A stretch of 7,855 nucleotides of DNA from Bacteroidales bacterium UBA4459 (GTDB taxonomy: Bacteria; Bacteroidota; Bacteroidia; Bacteroidales; F082), in the NCBI GenBank assembly GCA_002389465.1, contig DGOT01000003.1, positions 2,909-10,763 of the forward strand. The letters are read 5' to 3'. Each line of letters begins with the position of its first letter. The stretch's first letter is position 1. Both the position numbers and the translations under genes were made by a program. The notes under the pieces were generated by a model. It saw only the letters and a program-made list of their open reading frames with translations, had not been told where the DNA came from and searched no databases. Shown in pieces: positions 1 to 7,707 of this stretch.

Positions 1-282
1 GGCTCGAAAGCGGTCTCTAAATCAGGAATTATGCTGGGGCTGGGCGAAATCTTCGACGAGGTGTTGGAAACCATGGATGACCTGCGCGCCATTGGTGTAG
101 AAGTGATGACGATTGGACAATACCTGCAACCGACAAAAAAACATTTACCTGTCGAAGAATATGTCCGGCCGGGAGTGTTTGCCGAATATGAGCGCATAGG
201 ACTGGAAAAGGGATTCCGCTTTGTTGAAAGCAGCCCGCTGGTACGGTCGTCGTATCATGCGGAAAAACATGTGCAAAAATAG
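1..282 (+). CDS. lipA: Lipoyl synthase, C-terminal part (5' end outside window)
   Basis: This is the last 93 codons of lipoyl synthase, the radical-SAM enzyme that inserts two sulfurs into protein-bound octanoyl groups to form lipoyl cofactors. The open frame runs in from base 1, so the start and the CxxxCxxC cluster motif lie upstream of the window. What is visible is the conserved end of the family: KSGIMLGLGE near the beginning, then MDDLRAIGVEVMTIGQYLQP, HLPVEEY, and the C-terminal RSSYHA motif at 244-261. In characterised LipA a serine of the RSSY motif ligates the auxiliary iron-sulfur cluster, and it is present here. The frame ends at TAG 280-282, six bases before lipB, so the two genes are surely one transcription unit. 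The first in-window ATG at base 31 is internal to the protein, not a start. The identification is secure; only the truncation by the window edge limits it. Confidence 0.96.
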   Translation, partial: GSKAVSKSGIMLGLGEIFDEVLETMDDLRAIGVEVMTIGQYLQPTKKHLPVEEYVRPGVFAEYERIGLEKGFRFVESSPLVRSSYHAEKHVQK

Positions 283-288
283 CAGGGT

Positions 289-990
289 ATGAGTGAGCGG
301 GAAACAGAATTCAGAAATCTGGGGCTGATTGATTACGGCGAAGCCTGGAGCTATCAGGAAAAGTTGTTTGACAGGATTGTAGCCGCCAAGCAGGAGAATA
401 GAGAGCGTGAAAACAAAAAATCAACCCCGAATTATCTGCTTTTCTGCGAACATCCGCATGTATATACCCTTGGTAAAAGCGGCAAGGATGCCAACCTGCT
501 GATCAGCGAGGATGTGCTGCGCAACAAAAGTGCTTCGTTTTACAGAATTGACCGGGGCGGCGACATCACATATCACGGGCCGGGTCAGTTAGTGGGTTAT
601 CCGATTTTAAACCTCGACCAGTTTAAACTCTCTGTCAAAAATTACATTTTTCAACTGGAAGAGGTGGTCATACGCAGTCTGCAGCACTATGGTATCAGAG
701 CCTCGTGGATGAAAGGTACGGCTGGTGTTTGGCTGGATGTAGGTGAGCCGAAAGAACGCAAAATATGCTCATTTGGGGTGCGCACCAGCCACATGGTAAC
801 CATGCATGGTTTTGCGTTAAATGTAAATACCGACCTCAATTATTTCGATTACATCATCCCTTGTGGAATGCAAGGGAAAAGTGTTACTTCGTTGCAAAAG
901 GAACTGGGCAGAAAGATGGACATGCAAGAGGTGCAGGAAGTTGTACGGCAACAGTTCAGGGAAGTATTTAAAATGGAAATAATTCCTTAA
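289..990 (+). CDS. lipB: Octanoyl-[acyl carrier protein]:protein N-octanoyltransferase
   Basis: LipB moves octanoate from acyl carrier protein onto the lipoyl-domain lysine of 2-oxoacid dehydrogenases and the glycine cleavage H protein; LipA then adds sulfur. The 233-residue product is of usual family length. The signature RGGDITYHGPGQLVGYP lies at residues 89-105. The two residues known to form the acyltransferase catalytic dyad are present: Lys158 in the RKICSFGVR segment and Cys192 in IIPCGM. HGFALNV at 173-179 is also typical. The stretch around residues 34-47 is rich in Lys, Glu, Arg and Asn and looks like a surface loop. The ATG at 289 is chosen because the in-frame TAG that ends lipA lies only six bases upstream and leaves no other start nearby. 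No Shine-Dalgarno-like sequence beyond a short CAGGG precedes it, so translation may depend on coupling to lipA. The gene converges on recO. Confidence 0.97.
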   Translation: MSERETEFRNLGLIDYGEAWSYQEKLFDRIVAAKQENRERENKKSTPNYLLFCEHPHVYTLGKSGKDANLLISEDVLRNKSASFYRIDRGGDITYHGPGQLVGYPILNLDQFKLSVKNYIFQLEEVVIRSLQHYGIRASWMKGTAGVWLDVGEPKERKICSFGVRTSHMVTMHGFALNVNTDLNYFDYIIPCGMQGKSVTSLQKELGRKMDMQEVQEVVRQQFREVFKMEIIP

Positions 991-1013
991 CCATGATTTT
1001 TTTCGGGATCAGC

Positions 1014-1736
1014 CTAACTCATCATGTTCTCCAAGACTTCTAATGATTTGATCCGGCTGATATTGGGCAGATGTATCTGGTAATAACTCACTAGAATATG
1101 CAGTATTTTCCTTCGGTTTTCGTTACCAATCCGGAGGTTGGAACTATCTTCAAAAGTTGTATTGCGGAGTTCCGTCAACGGAAGGATCAGGTTGCCCGAA
1201 ATATAGTTGGGGTGTTCCGGCTGGTCAGTTTGAAAAAGCCCTTCCTGTAAATCGAAATGCCGGATCTCCGCATCGGAAATTTTAGGATAGAAACCTAAAA
1301 AACGGCTCAGCTGAAAAAGGAATATCAGATGGTAATTAACGACACTTTTATCGGTCAGATCGAGCCAGGTGAGTGCATGGAACAGCCATTCGAACAACAA
1401 TTTGTCAGGCGTCTCTTCCTTCACGGTTTTCAGCAGCATCTCGTTCAGAAAAAACAGGATGGATTGTTTAACAGGATCGGCAAAAACAGCACGGTAAGCA
1501 TACGAAATCTTCACTTCTTTGATGTTATGAAGGTTTTTGTTTTCTTTATTTGACACCACCAGATCGAGGATTGTAAGCGGCTGAAAATATGCCTGTTTGA
1601 AAGAAGACCGTTTACTTTTAACACCCCGGACAATAAACGACCTCAGCCCGAATTCTTCGGTATATATTTTCACGATGATACTCGACTCGGAATAGTTGAC
1701 TTTTTGAAATACAATACCTCTTGTGTTGAATAACAT
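1014..1736 (-). CDS. recO: DNA repair protein RecO
   Basis: RecO is a cytoplasmic recombination mediator that anneals single strands and, with RecR, helps load RecA on SSB-coated DNA in the RecF pathway. The 240-residue product has the normal length. Residues 1 to about 80 match the N-terminal OB fold, with the opening LFNTRGIVFQKVNYSESSIIVKIY split as RGIV then YSESS, and a basic GVKSKRSS patch at about 38-45. The remainder is the helical C-terminal domain, with FLNEMLLK near 96-103 and FLFQLSRFLGFYP near 139-151. The protein contains no cysteine at all, so it lacks the four-cysteine zinc site found in some RecO proteins; E. coli RecO also lacks one. The ATG at 1736 gives the canonical start. 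It lies 73 bp downstream of porZ on the same strand with no clear terminator between them, so co-transcription is possible. It converges with lipB. Confidence 0.93.
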   Translation of the reverse strand: MLFNTRGIVFQKVNYSESSIIVKIYTEEFGLRSFIVRGVKSKRSSFKQAYFQPLTILDLVVSNKENKNLHNIKEVKISYAYRAVFADPVKQSILFFLNEMLLKTVKEETPDKLLFEWLFHALTWLDLTDKSVVNYHLIFLFQLSRFLGFYPKISDAEIRHFDLQEGLFQTDQPEHPNYISGNLILPLTELRNTTFEDSSNLRIGNENRRKILHILVSYYQIHLPNISRIKSLEVLENMMS

Positions 1737-1809
1737 ACCGGTTGGGGTTCCTGTGTAAGGCCGTAAAATTAATCATTAGTCGAACAAAAATTGAAGAAAA
1801 AAGAAAGAT

Positions 1810-4158
1810 TTACCGCATCAAAAGGATTTTGGTCACCAGTTTCTCGGAACCATCGCTGTTGGTTACAAACACCAGGTAAATACCGGCAGCAGATTTTCGG
1901 CCGTCAAAATTATTTCCGTCCCAGATTGCCTGTCCGCCTTCAGAGCGGGTTTCGAAAACAATATTACCGTAAGTGTCGGTAATTTTAACATCCGAATTGT
2001 TTACAAGTCCGGTAACGGCTATGGGTCCTGAATAATCTTCCCTCACGGGATTGGGAAAAGCATAAACGCCTTCGGGGGTTGGTCCGGGCGGGGTGGCTGT
2101 ATCGCGATATGAAATAATGCCGTTAGCTGTTCCAAAAAACACCTCGCCGTTTGCTTTGATGGTAATACCGGTTATGTTGTTAGATAAAAGCGGGCTATTT
2201 TCTGCCGTGAAATGGTAGATTTCTTCGATACCGTCAGACGACAGGAGGAAAACACCTGCACGGGATGTACCAATCCATTTCTTGTTAGCTCCGTTGACAC
2301 AAATGGCGGTTACCGTTTCCGATTCAAGCAAAATATCGGCAAGTCCCGAACCATCGTTGCGGGGCACCAGAATCTGCTGCGCATCGAAATTCACACCAGA
2401 TTCAAAAATATATTCGGGTGAGTAGAATACGGCGACACCTTCATCGGTTCCTACCCATACCTCACCATCCATATCGGTAGCAAACGAATAGAGTTTACTG
2501 CCGGGGATATTTCCGTTTCCTGTAGCCGAAGTAAGTACTTTTACCTTGTCGTCTGCCGGATTGTCAATAGTGTTGTTATCATTATAAACGATGGCCAGGC
2601 CTCCCGTTCGCTTGATGATCCATTTCTGGTTGTAGGCATCTACCATCAGTTCGGCAACGTCAATTCCGCTGAGCGAACCGCCCAGGTTAAACGCGCGCCA
2701 CTCACCGTTGTTTTTCATCACCGAAAGAATATCGGGCGCTCCGGTATTGGCCACCCACAGATTGTGCTGGTCATCAAAGTCAAGTCCGCTGATGTTGATC
2801 AAATTGGAAGCCGAAACCCATGGCTGCAGCGTACTGTTCTTATCGGTGTAGAAAGTGCTTAACTCATTATCCTTAAATTTAATAATGCCGTCACCCCAGG
2901 TACCTATATAAGCTATGCCCGGGTTTTTCGGGTCCACTTTTACGCTGACCATATCGGTGATTGTGTCTAACGATTCCGTGTTGTGTCGGTTATGTGTTGT
3001 CCAGAAGTCGTCAATAAGCGAAAACACGCCGTCTCTCATATAAAGCTTCGCCCAGTCGGCCTGCCTGCCTCCTGGCGCCACCCACACATCATTTCCGCCA
3101 GCATCCAGGGCAAAAACGTTTTTAGTACCCGGCCCGTTGGGTTTGATGATTTCACCCGACCAGATACTCCAGTTTTTTATCAGTCCTTTATATTCATCGC
3201 CGATCCAGTAAACACCTTCTTCGTTTCCTTTGTCAACCGCCAGCGGCTGAAACGATTCCCCATTGATCTGGTATATATTGGTGGCAATTGCTCCGTTCGG
3301 ATCAATAACATAAATGCTGTACCTGTTTACCAGTAACAACTCATCTTCAAAAGCTTTAAGCCGGTGATGCCGGTCGTTTTTACCCGGTAAAAAATAATCC
3401 CATGCGCTTCCGTCAAAAACAAAAAGGGTGTCTCCTGTCCAGGAACCCTCATTGTATAGGTTGACAAATATCTTACCGGCAAAATTTGCGATATTGTTAT
3501 AAAGTTCATCAGGATGAATCATCTGCTCGTCTTTGTGCCAGTTGTTGTAGTCGGCCAGCGCATTACTGTTTACATCGGCATAATAGATTCCATTTTCGGT
3601 GGCTGCAATAAATGAGGTGTCGTTATAGGTTAGGTCCAGTACATTCAACGCATTACCGTCAGGGCCAATGTAGTAAGTGTCTTTTACTTCTTCGCGTACC
3701 ATATCAAGCACCACAATACCAAATCCACACGACAGGTAGGCATAGTCATCCTTAAAAACAATGTTGTTGATGGTTTTGTTACCTAAAATATCTTTGTCTT
3801 TTATGTCGGAAATATTCCGAATGGTACCGTCTTGCAAAACGATATCCATATTGGCATTCGAATAGGCTATGAGCAATGATTTCAGCCCGGAATGGTATTC
3901 AATCTTGTTGATACCTACATCACTCAGGCCTTTTATTTTATCAAAGCGTTCCAGCCGGTTATCGTTAATATCGTACGTAAACATATTGTACGGCGTGGCA
4001 GCAAATATCAAATTGCCTGCAACTGCCACGTCAATCACTTTATCATAAGGCAAATGGGTTTTCCATTCACCAATGGCAGTTGCCTGCCCCTGAATTTGCA
4101 AGCTGCCGGATAAAAAGGCAATAATGCATATAATAAGCGTGTAATTTTTCCGAATCAT
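1810..4158 (-). CDS. porZ: Type IX secretion system surface protein PorZ
   Basis: PorZ belongs to the T9SS attachment complex with PorU, PorV and PorQ at the cell surface; in Porphyromonas gingivalis it binds anionic lipopolysaccharide and serves the PorU sortase. The 782-residue product is close to the roughly 776 residues of that protein. A signal peptide occupies about residues 1-26 (basic start, hydrophobic TLIICIIAFLSG, end near QGQA). Beta-propeller blade strands recur at 53-63, 185-195, 317-328, 417-428, 567-578, 627-639 and 674-684, of the form WIGTxxxGvxxf, which is why such proteins are often named two-component regulator propeller proteins although no kinase or regulator domain is present. 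After a Pro-rich linker at 687-697, a T9SS C-terminal domain fills about 698-782, with FPNPV at 701-705, IWDGNNFDGR at 745-754 and AAGIYLV at 757-763. The neighbour recO follows by 73 bp. Confidence 0.9.
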   Translation of the reverse strand: MIRKNYTLIICIIAFLSGSLQIQGQATAIGEWKTHLPYDKVIDVAVAGNLIFAATPYNMFTYDINDNRLERFDKIKGLSDVGINKIEYHSGLKSLLIAYSNANMDIVLQDGTIRNISDIKDKDILGNKTINNIVFKDDYAYLSCGFGIVVLDMVREEVKDTYYIGPDGNALNVLDLTYNDTSFIAATENGIYYADVNSNALADYNNWHKDEQMIHPDELYNNIANFAGKIFVNLYNEGSWTGDTLFVFDGSAWDYFLPGKNDRHHRLKAFEDELLLVNRYSIYVIDPNGAIATNIYQINGESFQPLAVDKGNEEGVYWIGDEYKGLIKNWSIWSGEIIKPNGPGTKNVFALDAGGNDVWVAPGGRQADWAKLYMRDGVFSLIDDFWTTHNRHNTESLDTITDMVSVKVDPKNPGIAYIGTWGDGIIKFKDNELSTFYTDKNSTLQPWVSASNLINISGLDFDDQHNLWVANTGAPDILSVMKNNGEWRAFNLGGSLSGIDVAELMVDAYNQKWIIKRTGGLAIVYNDNNTIDNPADDKVKVLTSATGNGNIPGSKLYSFATDMDGEVWVGTDEGVAVFYSPEYIFESGVNFDAQQILVPRNDGSGLADILLESETVTAICVNGANKKWIGTSRAGVFLLSSDGIEEIYHFTAENSPLLSNNITGITIKANGEVFFGTANGIISYRDTATPPGPTPEGVYAFPNPVREDYSGPIAVTGLVNNSDVKITDTYGNIVFETRSEGGQAIWDGNNFDGRKSAAGIYLVFVTNSDGSEKLVTKILLMR

Positions 4159-4183
4159 AGTAACAAAGATCTTATTCTTAGTA

Positions 4184-4202
4184 TTAACTGAAAATCAGTT
4201 AA
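4184..4202. repeat. Perfect 8-bp inverted repeat upstream of porZ, possible operator
   Basis: TTAACTGA at 4184-4191 and its exact reverse complement TCAGTTAA at 4195-4202 flank an AAA spacer. The element lies 25 bp before the porZ ATG, about where the -33 region of a promoter would be. A run of T does not follow it on either strand, so it is not a standard terminator. It could be a transcription-factor site or a small mRNA hairpin; the sequence alone does not decide. Confidence 0.45.
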
Positions 4203-4253
4203 ATTATTGCCAGCAAAAAGCTGAGGACAAAAATAGAAGAATTGAAAACCGAA

Positions 4254-4283
4254 AAAAGTCCGGTTACAAAAAACCGGACTTTT
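4254..4283 (-). terminator. Rho-independent terminator after the S46 peptidase gene
   Basis: A perfect 12-bp stem (4254-4265 against 4272-4283) with core GTCCGGTT/AACCGGAC encloses a six-base loop. Read on the minus strand it begins 24 bases after the peptidase stop codon and ends in six consecutive T. The plus-strand side is also followed by T-rich sequence, so it may work in both directions, but no plus-strand gene leads into it. It separates the peptidase transcript from porZ. Confidence 0.88.
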
Positions 4284-4307
4284 ATTTTCGACAAAAGTTG
4301 TTGCTTA

Positions 4308-6530
4308 TCAATTCATTTTTATCTGTGTCGTCTCTTCGGGTTTTTTATCCGGAGGTCCTAATTTTTTCGGAGGAACAGGGTTCCTTACGATTGTCATTTC
4401 GTTTATCAGGTTGGTGGCCCCTGCATACTTATCGATGATGAACAGCACATAGCGGATATCCACATTGATGGTGCGTTGCAGTTCGGGTTCGAAAGCAATA
4501 TCGCCGCTCATGGCTTCCCAATTGCCGTCGAATGCCAGCCCGATCAGTTCACCATTACCGTTCATAACAGGGCTGCCCGAATTACCTCCCGTAATATCAT
4601 GATTGGTGAGGAAACAAACGTGCATCACCCCGTCTTCGGCATAAGGGCCAAAATCTTTGGTTTTGATCAGCTCTTTTAATTTGTCCGGAATAACAAACTC
4701 CCAGTTGTTCGGGTCTTCTTTTTCCAAGATACCATTCGTAGTTGTAAAATATTCGTAATGAATGGCATCGGCCGGGTAATAATCCTGTACGGTTCCGTAG
4801 CTCAGGCGCATGGTAAAGTTGGCATCAGGTGAGAAGTTTTTGTCGGGATACATTTCGCGTAAACCGGCAATATACAGGCGGTGGCCTTTGGCCAGCATCT
4901 CGTTTGCTTTTTTGGTAGGTTCCATGACCTCTTTCTTCTTTAAAGTAAAAGCCGTTATAGCCTCCAGTGCAGGATCTTTGGTCAGTTTTTTCCCGCTGGG
5001 ATCATCCAGAAACTGCAACATCAGGTTTTTGTCGGCAAAGATACTTTTACCGAAAACGTAATTGGCATAATCCCCAAAATCATTTTTGTATTTGTCGGAT
5101 ATTTTTAGGAAATAAACGGGCTGCTGATCCAGTGGAACATTTTGGTGGTACATCCGCATCATGGCAGCGTATAGATTACGGTCGATGGTTTCGTTGTAAT
5201 CTTTGAAATGATCCTCCACGCCGGCCTTCAGTTTGGCAATCTCTTTAGAAATCACTTCTTCCGTGGCATTTTTATCCGTTAAAAGTTCCGACAAGCGGGT
5301 GAACGATTCGGCATAGCGTAAAATCTCCGGCCCGTAATGAATGGCTTCTCTGTAATACCAACGGGTTAGGTTGGTTTTTTCAATTTCATCGTAGGCATTG
5401 GCGATTAGTGTGAGCGCCTCGTCATATTTTACTTTTTCCTCCGGGTTTTGATTGAGCCAATTGCTGAACTCGGCTTCTTCGGCCAGTTTTTTGTCTTTTA
5501 CGTTCAGACGCTTCAGGCCTTTGGTCTGCCCGATAAAATATTTCCAATAGTTGGCCGTATGTGCATATTTTGTTGCATACTGAAGCCTGACATCTTCATC
5601 GGCATCCATTCCTTCTTTCATGATACGGAGTTTTTCCGCGCGGATATCCACAATCGTCATGTTTGTCTGGTTTATGGCCAGGTCAACGCCGTAAGACGAC
5701 AGGTAACGCTGCGTACTTCCGGGGTAGCCCATGATCATGGCAAAGTCATCTTTGTGAACGCCTTTGATGGAAACCGGCAGGTAATGTTTCGGGTTTAACG
5801 GAATATTGTCTGCGGCATATTTAGCCGGTGTGCCATCGGGGGCGCTGTACACCCTGAATATAGAGAAATCACCGGTATGGCGGGGCCACATCCAGTTGTC
5901 GGTATCGGCGCCGAATTTACCAATATCTTCAGGCGGTGCGCCCGCCAGGCGGATATCGGTATAGGTTTCGTAAACGAACAGGTAATATTCGTTGCCACCG
6001 AAAAAGGTTTCCACGATGGCATTGTAATGCGTATTTTTGGTAGCCTCGTCAATCACTTTCTTCGAATTTTCATCTACCAGCTTTTCCCGTTCGTCTTCCG
6101 TCATATCGGAGGTAACGCCTTTCAGTACCCTATTGGTTACATCGTCCATGCGCACCAGAAATTTCACAGTCAACCCCTCGATCGGTATCTCCTCTTTTTT
6201 GTTGGAGGCCCAAAAACCGTCCTGGAGGTAGTTGGCCGATGAGGTGCTTACTTTCTGTATCGATCCGTAGCCGCAATGGTGATTCGTCAACAACAAACCT
6301 TCCGGAGAGACAATTTCACCGGTACAGCCACGCCCGAAAATAACCACGGCGTCTTTCAGGCTTGAATGATTGACACTGTAAATGTCGTCGGTATTTAGTT
6401 TTAATCCCATTTTCTGCATCTCCACAATGTTGTTATTGATGAGCAGGGGAAGCCACATTCCTTCGTCAGCTTTTGTGACTAGTTGAAAGCCAAGCAGAAA
6501 TGCAATAGTAATGATAATGATCTTCTTCAT
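4308..6530 (-). CDS. S46 family dipeptidyl-peptidase, DPP7-like
   Basis: S46 enzymes are periplasmic serine exopeptidases that release dipeptides from peptide N-termini. The 740-residue product starts with a signal peptide (KK then IIIITIAFLLGFQLV, likely cut near residue 21, TKA/DEG). The chymotrypsin-like catalytic residues are visible as His85 in TNHHCGYG, Asp221 in RHTGDFSIFR and Ser651 in TGGNSGSP. The middle, about 280-570, is the helical domain typical of the family. Eighteen residues after the catalytic serine stands Gly669; published work on the family links Gly here to DPP7 (hydrophobic P1) and Arg to DPP11 (Asp/Glu P1), so I call it DPP7-like. There is no T9SS C-terminal domain, which fits a periplasmic location. 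Residues 715-740 form an unusual Pro/Lys-rich tail. The ATG at 6530 gives the signal peptide. It lies 46 bp after the guanylyltransferase gene and is followed by a terminator. Confidence 0.94.
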   Translation of the reverse strand: MKKIIIITIAFLLGFQLVTKADEGMWLPLLINNNIVEMQKMGLKLNTDDIYSVNHSSLKDAVVIFGRGCTGEIVSPEGLLLTNHHCGYGSIQKVSTSSANYLQDGFWASNKKEEIPIEGLTVKFLVRMDDVTNRVLKGVTSDMTEDEREKLVDENSKKVIDEATKNTHYNAIVETFFGGNEYYLFVYETYTDIRLAGAPPEDIGKFGADTDNWMWPRHTGDFSIFRVYSAPDGTPAKYAADNIPLNPKHYLPVSIKGVHKDDFAMIMGYPGSTQRYLSSYGVDLAINQTNMTIVDIRAEKLRIMKEGMDADEDVRLQYATKYAHTANYWKYFIGQTKGLKRLNVKDKKLAEEAEFSNWLNQNPEEKVKYDEALTLIANAYDEIEKTNLTRWYYREAIHYGPEILRYAESFTRLSELLTDKNATEEVISKEIAKLKAGVEDHFKDYNETIDRNLYAAMMRMYHQNVPLDQQPVYFLKISDKYKNDFGDYANYVFGKSIFADKNLMLQFLDDPSGKKLTKDPALEAITAFTLKKKEVMEPTKKANEMLAKGHRLYIAGLREMYPDKNFSPDANFTMRLSYGTVQDYYPADAIHYEYFTTTNGILEKEDPNNWEFVIPDKLKELIKTKDFGPYAEDGVMHVCFLTNHDITGGNSGSPVMNGNGELIGLAFDGNWEAMSGDIAFEPELQRTINVDIRYVLFIIDKYAGATNLINEMTIVRNPVPPKKLGPPDKKPEETTQIKMN

Positions 6531-6576
6531 TTGGATTATTTTTATTTTGAAATTATTTTACTGTTTAATTGCCGGA

Positions 6577-7674
6577 TCAGACAAATTTTTCTCCTTTTTC
6601 GAGGCGCACGTCGTGCACAAATTGCCTGATCTTCTGTTCGTCTTCTTTACGGCACACCAGTAAGGTGTTGTTGTCTTCCACCACGATGTAGCTGTTCAGC
6701 CCCTGCACCACCACCAGTTTATCATCGGGCATGTGAATGATACAGTTTTCGGTATCGTACAACAGCACGTTGCTGCCGATAACGGAATTTGCCTTTTCGT
6801 CTTTATCCCTCATTGAGTGCAGCGATCCCCATGTGCCCAGGTCGGACCACCCGAAATCGACCGGAAGCACAAACACATTGTCTGCTTTCTCCATAATGCC
6901 GTAGTCGATGGAAATGTTCCGGCATACGGTATAGGTTTCCTCAATAAATTTTTTTTCTTCAGCCGTATTGTATTTGCCTGTACCATTGGCAAACAACGAA
7001 TCCACATCATCCAGGTGTTGTTTGAAAGCTGTCATAATACTTTTCAGCGACCAGATAAAAATACCGGAATTCCACAAAAAATCGCCGCTTGCCAAGAAAG
7101 AACGGGCAATCTCCACAGTCGGCTTTTCGGTAAATGTTTTTACCTTTTTTATGTCGGGCACGTTGCCGGAAATGCTCTCTTCCAGATACTGGATGTAGCC
7201 GTAGCCTGTATCGGGGCGGTTGGGTCTTATGCCCAGGGTGATCAGGCTGTCGTGTTGTGCAGCGGCATTCAGGGCCGTATTGATATCGGCCACAAATACA
7301 TCTTCCTTCAGGATGATGTGGTCGGAAGGAGCCACCACCACCAGTGCATCGGGATTGATCTCGTTAATCTTGTAGTTGGCATACGCCACACAGGGCGCCG
7401 TGTTGCGCATGGAAGGTTCGCACAGCACTTGGTTTCCGGTTAGCTCGGGCAGTTGTTCCAGCACCAGATCCTTGTAGATTGCGTTGGTGACTACAAACAC
7501 GTTTTCAGGCGGACATATCTTCCGGAATCGTTCAAATGTCAGTTGAATAAGGGTTTTGCCAACGCCCAGGATATCGATGAACTGTTTGGGCTTTTCGGTG
7601 CGGCTTACAGGCCAGAAACGAGAGCCAATGCCGCCTGCCATGATCACGCAGTAATTGTTTTTTAAGTCGTTCAT
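6577..7674 (-). CDS. Mannose-1-phosphate guanylyltransferase (GDP-mannose pyrophosphorylase)
   Basis: The enzyme makes GDP-mannose from mannose 1-phosphate and GTP in the cytoplasm, the precursor of mannosyl and, through GDP-fucose, fucosyl units in surface polysaccharides and glycoproteins. With the ATG at 7674 the product is 365 residues. The nucleotidyltransferase signature MAGGIGSRFWPVSR continues to KPKQF, residues 12-32. Further family motifs are PSDH at 116-119 (Asp118 a likely metal ligand), GYGYIQ at 157-162, FTEKP at 181-185, WNSGIFIW at 201-208, IDYGIMEK at 256-263 and GWSDLGTW at 275-282. There is no fused phosphomannose isomerase domain, so it is the short, single-function form. 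A longer frame would need a TTG at 7710, but that codon lies upstream of the predicted transcription start, so I reject it. The gene leads a probable two-gene unit with the S46 peptidase, since no promoter or terminator is seen in the 46-bp gap. Confidence 0.94.
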   Translation of the reverse strand: MNDLKNNYCVIMAGGIGSRFWPVSRTEKPKQFIDILGVGKTLIQLTFERFRKICPPENVFVVTNAIYKDLVLEQLPELTGNQVLCEPSMRNTAPCVAYANYKINEINPDALVVVAPSDHIILKEDVFVADINTALNAAAQHDSLITLGIRPNRPDTGYGYIQYLEESISGNVPDIKKVKTFTEKPTVEIARSFLASGDFLWNSGIFIWSLKSIMTAFKQHLDDVDSLFANGTGKYNTAEEKKFIEETYTVCRNISIDYGIMEKADNVFVLPVDFGWSDLGTWGSLHSMRDKDEKANSVIGSNVLLYDTENCIIHMPDDKLVVVQGLNSYIVVEDNNTLLVCRKEDEQKIRQFVHDVRLEKGEKFV

Positions 7675-7699
7675 AAGGGGTATGATTATAAAAGGAATG

Positions 7700-7707
7700 C
7701 AAAGGTA
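7700..7707 (-). promoter_or_regulatory. Bacteroidota-type -7 box for the guanylyltransferase gene
   Basis: On the minus strand the bases read TACCTTTG, an exact match to the Bacteroidota -7 consensus TAnnTTTG. Transcription would start near 7692-7695, giving a leader of about 20 bases before the ATG at 7674. A TTTTG at 7723-7727 is the nearest -33 candidate, but its 15-base spacing is shorter than the usual 19-21, so the -33 element is uncertain. Confidence 0.6.

Noticed and set aside
971..1003. Possible terminator between lipB and recO: GGAA/TTCC and ATGG/CCAT arms before seven T
   Set aside because: The stems are only four base pairs, AT-rich and mutually awkward. The T-run alone does not make a terminator, so I did not list it.
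1810..4158. Two-component system sensor or regulator
   Set aside because: Propeller repeats of this type occur in hybrid kinases, but there is no transmembrane segment after the signal peptide and no kinase, receiver or DNA-binding domain. The T9SS C-terminal domain and the length fit PorZ.
5877..6242. Open frame of 121 codons on the plus strand
   Set aside because: It is antisense to the catalytic part of the S46 peptidase gene and encodes no recognisable protein.
6817..7443. Open frame of 208 codons on the plus strand
   Set aside because: It lies wholly antisense to the guanylyltransferase, which has all its family motifs. The translation is rich in Cys, His and Gln with no recognisable domain, as expected for an antisense shadow.
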